Shown here in pieces: positions 1 to 4,511 of a stretch of 5,678 nt of DNA. Source of the DNA: Pseudomonadota bacterium. Lineage in GTDB: Bacteria > Desulfobacterota > Desulfobacteria > Desulfobacterales > RPRI01. The position numbers were made by a program, and so were the translations under genes. The notes below the pieces were generated by a model that was given only the letters and a program-made list of their open reading frames with translations, did not search any database and was not told the DNA's origin. Position 1 is the first letter of the stretch. Each line of letters begins with the position of its first letter. The stretch covers positions 1 to 5,678 of the forward strand of contig JAHJQU010000420.1 of assembly GCA_018819005.1 (NCBI GenBank), in the 5' to 3' direction.

Positions 1-1
1 A

Positions 2-70
2 TATGTTTGTATGGAATGTGGAGAAAAGCATTGCAACTGTTACCGGGAGGATGAGATTCCAAAGAAATAG
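2..70 (+). CDS. 3' end of a Cys-rich (zinc-ribbon-like) protein, partial
   Basis: Frame 2 from the left edge stays open to a TAG at 68-70 and reads YVCMECGEKHCNCYREDEIP followed by KK. The CxxC...CxC spacing and the charged tail look like the metal-binding C-terminus of a real protein whose body lies left of the window. The gene would converge on the FmdE-family gene, with only 37 bases between the two stop codons. About 22 codons are too few to identify a family or function. The four cysteines suggest zinc or Fe-S binding, by inference only. The alternative is chance: a 22-codon open frame is not rare, so the call rests on the cysteine pattern. Confidence 0.4.
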   Translation, partial: YVCMECGEKHCNCYREDEIPKK

Positions 71-92
71 ATTTTATAGTAATTGCCCAATT

Positions 93-119
93 CAGCAGAG
101 CGACTTTTTACGAAGCCGT
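93..119. repeat. Solo end of the CGTAAAAAGTC repeat element
   Basis: These 27 bases match the right end of the larger element at 2764-2790 at 23 of 27 positions, in the same orientation. They start CAGCAGAG and contain the core CGACTTTTTACG. The piece sits between two convergent genes and reaches into the FmdE-family gene, whose TAA stop (complement of 108-110) lies within it. No opposite end is visible to the left, so this is a truncated copy or a lone terminal repeat. Confidence 0.7.
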
Positions 120-734
120 ATTCGAGCATGGAAGGCAGATGAGCTTACCTGCCCCGTCTTTTTTCGGAACCATCTTCGTCTGCATAGTCATTTCACCACA
201 GACAGCGCATGAAACCGAAGGCGCCAGAGGCGCGTAGGGAGGCATTGAAAATTCGGCTGATTTTGTGGAAAAAACTTCGTCAAATGGTTTTGAAAAAAGA
301 TCTATAGCTTTTAAAAGCCTTTGGCGGGCTTTTTCCTGCTCGTTTGCTGTTCCGGCAGATACGGCTCTTTCAAGTTCAGTAAACTCATCTTTATGTTTAC
401 CATTGTAAATATACGTTGTCTTTCTTGAAAACCTGTAAGCCTTTTTGTTTGAGCGGTTAATGACAGTGTAAGCGTTTTTGCCATAGTCCCTGATTATGAG
501 ATTTCCCTTGCCGGCTGTTGTGCCGAGCATGACCTGGAACCCATCTACTGCGCACGAGTCGTTTTCGCAAATAGCGACAACCTCTTCGTCCATTGAGCGT
601 TTAAGGTCAAGAACTCTTATGCTCTCTTTTGCGACAACATAACCGTAAACAAGGCCCGGGCACAGATGGCCGTGAAAAGCGATACATTGCTTGAGATCAT
701 CAGGTATTTGAACTCTATCGTCGTTGCTTTGCAC
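108..734 (-). CDS. FmdE-family protein with C-terminal zinc finger
   Basis: The 208-residue product matches the FmdE family, named after the protein encoded with molybdenum formylmethanofuran dehydrogenase. Visible hallmarks are AFHGHLCPGL at about residues 19-28 and CENDSCAVDGFQVMLGTTAGKG at about 56-77. In the family the His/Cys residues of these blocks form a metal site. A C-terminal zinc finger follows, with CAVC at 176-179 and CLPC at 200-203. There is no signal peptide or membrane segment, so it is likely cytoplasmic. The start is GTG (complement of 732-734), supported by an AGGAGA ribosome binding site seven bases upstream. Length fits the zinc-finger subfamily, but the protein stops five residues after the last Cys, and its final residues (TAS) and stop codon are encoded by a repeat end. 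No formylmethanofuran dehydrogenase subunits are nearby. Bacterial homologues are common in anaerobes, and their role, perhaps in metal or molybdopterin enzyme metabolism, is not settled. Family confidence is high; function is unknown. Confidence 0.9.
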   Translation of the reverse strand: MQSNDDRVQIPDDLKQCIAFHGHLCPGLVYGYVVAKESIRVLDLKRSMDEEVVAICENDSCAVDGFQVMLGTTAGKGNLIIRDYGKNAYTVINRSNKKAYRFSRKTTYIYNGKHKDEFTELERAVSAGTANEQEKARQRLLKAIDLFSKPFDEVFSTKSAEFSMPPYAPLAPSVSCAVCGEMTMQTKMVPKKDGAGKLICLPCSNTAS

Positions 735-741
735 TTTAAAT

Positions 742-747
742 TCTCCT
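742..747 (-). promoter_or_regulatory. Ribosome binding site of the FmdE-family gene
   Basis: Read on the minus strand, AGGAGA lies seven bases before the GTG at 734-732. This near-consensus Shine-Dalgarno sequence fixes the GTG as the start. Confidence 0.8.
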
Positions 748-764
748 TTTCAAGGTTGATGGAC

Positions 765-795
765 TCGTAAAAAGTCGTTTTCTGACTTTTTACGA
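765..795. repeat. 12-bp perfect hairpin of the CGTAAAAAGTC family
   Basis: TCGTAAAAAGTC at 765-776 is followed by a 7-base loop (777-783) and its exact complement GACTTTTTACGA at 784-795. It lies about 30 bases upstream of the FmdE-family GTG start, so it would be in that gene's 5' leader if transcription begins further upstream. The core CGTAAAAAGTCG at 766-777 is identical to the complement of 101-112 at the other end of the same gene. It could be a REP-like repeat, a protein-binding palindrome or an attenuator-like hairpin. No T-tract follows on either strand outside the stem, so it is not a typical terminator. Confidence 0.75.
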
Positions 796-813
796 AGGTA
801 TCAAGTTCGAAGA

Positions 814-825
814 ACTCGTAAAAAG
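814..825 (+). repeat. Extra direct copy of ACTCGTAAAAAG
   Basis: The 12 bases ACTCGTAAAAAG here repeat 763-774 exactly, 51 bases downstream and in the same orientation. This makes three copies of the core within the 185-base divergent gap between 735 and 919. The rest of the gap shows no gene. I could not pick a convincing -35/-10 pair for either flanking gene. Confidence 0.65.
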
Positions 826-919
826 CGGGGATTTGCAAGAGGATATAAACTATCATGTTGAATGAATTTGCAAGCTTTTTTTCAAAAACACCCCTTTCTT
901 TAAGACGACAATATAGAAA

Positions 920-2545
920 ATGACCGACATTCTGCTTATTCAGCCGCCGATAAGAGATTTTTACCTGACATGTAAAAGAACGGTTCCTTACGGTCTTTCA
1001 TGCATCGCGTCATCACTTATAGAGGCCGGGTTTTCTGTTGGGATTTTTGACGCTCTTGCCACTTCAAAATCTCATAAACTTGAATTTCCCTCTGAAATGG
1101 CCTACCTTGATGAATATTACGGGATGGAAGATCTCTCACCGTTTGCTCTTTTCCATAATTTTAAACATTTCGGTTACAGCTTTGAACATATCGGAAAAGA
1201 GGCAGCGGAATCGGGCGCGTTTCTTGTTGGAATTTCATCCTTGTTTACTCCGTATGCCGATTATGCCCTGAAAACTGCCGAGTCTGTTAAGGAATTTAAT
1301 CCTTTATGTAAAACGGTGCTTGGGGGTCACCACGCTACAGCGCTGCCGAATAGTGTTATGGAAAACAAAGCCGTTGATTATGTTATCAGGGGGGAAGGTG
1401 AAGTTTCCATGCCCTTTCTTGCGCGGGCATTAAGAGAGAATAAAAGCCTTGATTCGATACCCGGCCTTGTTTTTCGTGAAAATGACGGGAGTATAAAGGT
1501 GAACAAGCCCGCCATGATGCCGGATCCAGATAAATATCCTTTGCCTGCAACCGGGTTGTTGAAGAACAGCTTTTACATGCGAGGGAAGCTTGCAAGTGCG
1601 GTTGTTTCGGCAAGCAGGGGTTGCCCGATGAAGTGCTCCTATTGCTCTGTAGGGGCATCATCTTTTCTTAAATACAGAAGGAGAAGCATTGAATCTGTTC
1701 TGGAAGAGATGAGGAAACAGATTACCTTATATAATGCGCGGTTCATAGATTTTGAAGACGAAAATCTTTCTTTGGATAGAAAATGGTTCGTAACACTTCT
1801 CAAAGAAATAATATCAAGGTTTGGAAACAAGGAGCTTGAGCTGAGGGCAATGAACGGTCTTTTCCCGTCATCCCTTGATGAAGAGGTGGTTTGCCTGATG
1901 AAAGAAGCAGGCTTTAAGGCGCTTAATCTTTCCCTCGGTTCCTTTTCTGCTGCCCAGCTTGAAAGATTTAACAGGCCCGATGTCAGGGAATCCTTTGACA
2001 AGGCACTCTTTTTTGCTGAAAAATACCATCTTCAGGCCGTTGGATATATTATCGTAGGCGCACCATACCAGAGTCCTGAAGATTCCATTTCAGATCTTAT
2101 TTGTCTTGCAGAAAGAAGAGTTCTTGCCGGAGTATCAATTTTCTATCCCTCTCCGGGAAGCCCTGATTATGATCTTTGTAATGAACATGAAATACTCGTC
2201 AAAAACTACTCACTGATGCGTTCAACCGCTTTTCCTGTTTCCCATACGACAGGGCGGAAGCAGGCCGTTACAATTCTTCGTCTGGGTAGAATTGTAAATT
2301 TTATGAAATATCTGATCGACAACAGGCACACTATACCCGAACCTTCACGCTGTCCGGAAATGGATATCAGCGGAACCGACAGAATTGAAAAAGGGGGGAA
2401 ACTGCTTATGATGTTCCTTTATGATGGGAAGATAAGGGGAATAAACCGCAGGGGTGATATCTATGAACATATCATCTGTGGAGAAACGGCCGGAGAATTT
2501 CTGGAAAGATTAAAAAAGGTTAAAATAAGAGGATCTCTGCTTTAA
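920..2545 (+). CDS. B12-binding-domain radical SAM protein (BchE-like class), function unknown
   Basis: The 541-residue product opens with a Rossmann-type strand (ILLIQPP, residues 4-10). It continues through a cobalamin-binding-like domain containing FLVGISS (101-107), the loop GGHHATALP (135-143) and RGEGE (157-161). No DxHxxG is seen, so any cobalamin would bind without the His ligand, as is common in this class. The radical SAM core follows: SRGCPMKCSYC gives the CxxxCxxC ligands C235, C239 and C242 for the 4Fe-4S cluster. FIDFEDENLSLD (275-286) and the YIIVGAP block (376-382) fit later strands of the barrel. Known relatives perform methylations, ring closures or other radical chemistry on lipids, tetrapyrroles and antibiotics; the substrate here cannot be read from sequence. 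Residues 11-90 are an unusually long section (KRTVPYGL...YYG...SPFALFHNF) that may mark a subfamily. ATG at 920 is the first usable start because an in-frame TAG lies at 914-916; no strong ribosome binding site precedes it. It is probably cytoplasmic or membrane-associated. Confidence 0.88.
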   Translation: MTDILLIQPPIRDFYLTCKRTVPYGLSCIASSLIEAGFSVGIFDALATSKSHKLEFPSEMAYLDEYYGMEDLSPFALFHNFKHFGYSFEHIGKEAAESGAFLVGISSLFTPYADYALKTAESVKEFNPLCKTVLGGHHATALPNSVMENKAVDYVIRGEGEVSMPFLARALRENKSLDSIPGLVFRENDGSIKVNKPAMMPDPDKYPLPATGLLKNSFYMRGKLASAVVSASRGCPMKCSYCSVGASSFLKYRRRSIESVLEEMRKQITLYNARFIDFEDENLSLDRKWFVTLLKEIISRFGNKELELRAMNGLFPSSLDEEVVCLMKEAGFKALNLSLGSFSAAQLERFNRPDVRESFDKALFFAEKYHLQAVGYIIVGAPYQSPEDSISDLICLAERRVLAGVSIFYPSPGSPDYDLCNEHEILVKNYSLMRSTAFPVSHTTGRKQAVTILRLGRIVNFMKYLIDNRHTIPEPSRCPEMDISGTDRIEKGGKLLMMFLYDGKIRGINRRGDIYEHIICGETAGEFLERLKKVKIRGSLL

Positions 2546-2667
2546 GTGCGGCTTTCCTTGACATGTGGGAGCATTTTCCCTAATATCTGATGGCTTCGTA
2601 AAAAATCGAAATTAAGACGGCAAAGTGAAAAGCTCATTATGCAAGGCGCACGAATCTTGAGGAATGA

Positions 2668-2686
2668 AGCGTACTTTTCGTACGCT
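2668..2686. repeat. Hairpin AGCGTAC/GTACGCT within the element
   Basis: AGCGTAC (2668-2674), loop TTTTC, then GTACGCT (2680-2686) form a perfect 7-bp stem. It lies inside the 2589-2792 element and probably contributes to its folded form. Confidence 0.7.
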
Positions 2687-2697
2687 GCAATGATTCA

Positions 2698-2745
2698 CCC
2701 TGTTGAATCAGCTCTGCTGTCTCGCGTAGCGAGAATTCAACAGGG
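2698..2745. repeat. Nested cruciform within the element
   Basis: An outer 11-bp perfect inverted repeat, CCCTGTTGAAT (2698-2708) with ATTCAACAGGG (2735-2745), encloses an inner 6-bp hairpin, TCTCGC-GTA-GCGAGA (2720-2734). The two stems stack directly on the right side. On the left they are separated by an 11-base bulge, CAGCTCTGCTG, which shares GCTCTGCTG with the complement of the repeat end at 93-102. Confidence 0.7.
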
Positions 2746-2805
2746 CGGGGATGAAGTGTAACACAGCAGAATGACTTTTTACAAAGCTGTCAATCCTGGA
2801 ATATA

Positions 2806-4269
2806 ATGGCTGATAACAAACATATATCTAAAAGAGTCACAGCAGTACTTGTTTATGGCAGGCTTCCGCTCGTTTTTTTGGGAATGCTTTGCGCAATTGC
2901 CGTTATGTGGACTCGCAGCCCTGTTCTATATACTATGGGAGTTGCTTTTCTCTTTGTTTCGATGTCTTTTGACCTTGTTGACGGATGGTTTGCCGCGCGG
3001 TTCAGCTCAAACCTCACTTTTGCGGATCTTGCCGAACGCGTCATGGACAAAGTCGTTTATTCGATTATCTTTCCGCTTGTTACAGCCGGAATGATGTGGC
3101 GTCTTATTTTTATATCTCCCGGACATACACGTCCTGAATTATTTCACGCCATTTTCGTTCTCATCCTTTGTGTTATTGTCCTGCTCAGGGATAATTTTGT
3201 CCATTTCATAAGGAGCTTTGCAATAAATAGAGGGCAGGAGCCGGTATTGAGTGAATTTACACGGCTCCGTACCATTGTTGCAGCACCTGTCGGGGCGCTT
3301 TTGTACGCCCACGCTTTTTATATTCCTGATGGTCCGGAATCATTATTATATAACTGGGTTTCATGGCTCGGGAATCTTCCCCTTAAGACTCTGTTCGTAA
3401 TTGAGATAATTTTTCTTATAATAAATTTTGGTTCTATTGCAGGTTACTGCCGTAAATACGGATCATACTTTCTTGACGATATTTGTGATGATGACGAACC
3501 TCTGCGGCGTAAAATTCTTTCCTTTTTTCCTAACTCACTGACTGTGATGAATGCCGTTATGGGTCTTCTCGCGGTTTTTTTCGCATACCAGGGAAGAGTT
3601 AAGGAGTCTTATCTGTTTCTTATCGGAGCGGCTATGTTTGACAAGCTCGATGGCTCCCTTGCACGCAAGCTTGGCCTCACCGAGCCACTTGCCGATAATA
3701 AGGCGAAAATCAACCTTGGAAGCATACTGGATGACATCGCCGATGCCATTAGTTTCTGCATTGCTCCCGCATGGATATTTTACATAACCCTTTCGGACGC
3801 ACAGAACATTTTCGTTTTGAAGCTTCCCATCGCTTTTGCCGCTTTAATGTATGCGGTTTTGGGCATATGCAGGCTTATCTATTTTACTCTGGATAAATAT
3901 CCCATCCCCGGATTCTTTAAGGGAATGCCCTCACCGGGGGCAGCATTGCTTGTTGTGGCGCCATTGATAATGTTCAACCAGAGTGTATATGATGACCCTG
4001 AAAAGATTTATTTCTGGGGAGTTTTTTGTTTTGTTACAATGATAGCAGCTGCAATCATGATGAATGTGTATCCTATAAGATATCTCCATATGGGACGCTT
4101 TGTAAGCCGCAATCCATGGTTTGGCCGTATAAGTTTTCTTGTCCTTCTGTCAGCCTTTACACCCTATTTCGGGTATGTTATGTTTTTATATATGGTTTTG
4201 TACCTTATATCTCCTCTTATTACATGGCGTATTCCTCCCGAAGATGCCGCAAGGGAGACGAAAGACTGA
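2806..4269 (+). CDS. Tandem CDP-alcohol phosphotransferase (phosphatidylserine synthase-like C-half)
   Basis: The 487-residue polytopic membrane protein carries two CDP-alcohol phosphotransferase domains. Single-domain family members are usually about 170-270 residues, so this is a fusion or internal duplication. The family motif is DxxDGxxARx8GxxxDxxxD. Second domain: D279, D282-G283, A286-R287, G305, D309 and D313 are all present, though 17 rather than 8 residues separate R287 and G305. ISFCIAPAW (315-323) and FFKGMPSPGAALLV (370-383) then resemble PssA-type phosphatidylserine synthases, which make phosphatidylserine from CDP-diacylglycerol and serine in the inner membrane. First domain: D56, D59-G60, A63 and D81 are kept at exact spacing, but R64, G73 and D77 have become Ala, Ala and Glu, so it may be inactive or altered. 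Extra hydrophobic segments lie near 442-472. ATG at 2806 is the first start in its open frame; only a weak CTGGA precedes it. The alcohol substrate is uncertain; serine is the best guess for the C-half. Confidence 0.88.
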   Translation: MADNKHISKRVTAVLVYGRLPLVFLGMLCAIAVMWTRSPVLYTMGVAFLFVSMSFDLVDGWFAARFSSNLTFADLAERVMDKVVYSIIFPLVTAGMMWRLIFISPGHTRPELFHAIFVLILCVIVLLRDNFVHFIRSFAINRGQEPVLSEFTRLRTIVAAPVGALLYAHAFYIPDGPESLLYNWVSWLGNLPLKTLFVIEIIFLIINFGSIAGYCRKYGSYFLDDICDDDEPLRRKILSFFPNSLTVMNAVMGLLAVFFAYQGRVKESYLFLIGAAMFDKLDGSLARKLGLTEPLADNKAKINLGSILDDIADAISFCIAPAWIFYITLSDAQNIFVLKLPIAFAALMYAVLGICRLIYFTLDKYPIPGFFKGMPSPGAALLVVAPLIMFNQSVYDDPEKIYFWGVFCFVTMIAAAIMMNVYPIRYLHMGRFVSRNPWFGRISFLVLLSAFTPYFGYVMFLYMVLYLISPLITWRIPPEDAARETKD

Positions 4270-4275
4270 CCCCCT

Positions 4276-4288
4276 CCGGCGTGGCCGG
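4276..4288 (+). terminator. Possible weak terminator hairpin after the CDP-alcohol phosphotransferase gene
   Basis: CCGGC-GTG-GCCGG forms a 5-bp GC stem seven bases after the TGA stop. No T-run follows directly; the nearest is ATTTT at about 4319-4323. This is a tentative call, and the hairpin may have no role in termination. Confidence 0.25.
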
Positions 4289-4328
4289 TATTCCCTTCGG
4301 CATAAGAGTCTTCTCAATATTTTAACTG

Positions 4329-4505
4329 GTGTCCACCCGGAAACCAAATTTGGACACATGTGAGTTTCCAATTCGGAAATAGGCAATCTTGGGCAAGCTC
4401 AAGGAAATCAAGGGATTGCGCGGAGACATACGCATTGTACGTCGCACAAGAGATCCCGCAGATTGACACCGAGATCGCACAAAAGGGCCATTTCCGGATG
4501 GAAAC
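4329..4505. repeat. Second palindromic repeat element (GTTTCC...CGGAAA family)
   Basis: Three related copies of a short palindrome-like unit occur: GTGTCCACCCGGAAAC (4329-4344), GTTTCCAATTCGGAAAT (4364-4380), and on the opposite strand GTTTCCATCCGGAAATGG (complement of 4488-4505). The second and third form inverted ends around about 107 bases of interior, like a small MITE or REP-type cassette. In addition, GTGTCC (4329-4334) and GGACAC (4352-4357) are inverted repeats around CCAAATTTGG. The element occupies most of the gap between two convergent genes and ends six bases short of the UbiA-domain stop codon. I see no credible coding frame in this gap. It is unrelated in sequence to the CGTAAAAAGTC family. 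Confidence 0.6.
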
Positions 4506-4511
4506 GGGTTA

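Larger units (their letters stand above)
2589..2792. mobile_element. MITE-like palindromic repeat element, about 204 bp
   Basis: The left end GATGGCTTCGTAAAAAATC (from 2589) and the complement of the right end, GACAGCTTTGTAAAAAGTC (to about 2774), match at roughly 15 of 20 positions. They form imperfect terminal inverted repeats sharing the CGTAAAAAGTC core found at 101-112 and 765-825. The interior is non-coding and holds two strong inverted repeats (2668-2686 and 2698-2745). There is no transposase and no clear target-site duplication. Such non-autonomous elements need an outside transposase, but a REP-like origin is also possible. The element fills most of the 260-base gap between the radical SAM and CDP-alcohol phosphotransferase genes; its right end is 13 bases from the downstream ATG. 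Confidence 0.6.

Noticed and set aside
3..212. 69-codon plus-strand frame with a GGGAGG-like sequence before an internal ATG at 51
   Set aside because: It runs antisense through the conserved zinc-finger end of the FmdE-family gene and through a repeat, with no recognisable protein features.
765..795. Hairpin as a classical terminator
   Set aside because: The T/A runs lie inside the stem, no U-tract follows it, and it sits upstream of both flanking genes.
617..856. 79-codon minus-strand frame overlapping the FmdE-family start
   Set aside because: It crosses the repeat hairpin and overlaps the conserved FmdE start region in another frame; its sequence looks like translated repeat.
840..919. 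Candidate promoter with TTGAAT or TTGCAA as -35 before the radical SAM gene
   Set aside because: No -10 hexamer at acceptable spacing could be paired with either box; the region is simply AT-rich.
2546..2588. Rho-independent terminator after the radical SAM gene
   Set aside because: No stable GC stem followed by a T-run is visible between the stop codon and the element.
2589..2792. CRISPR array
   Set aside because: The repeats are few, inverted and irregularly spaced, with no spacer-length unit between direct copies.
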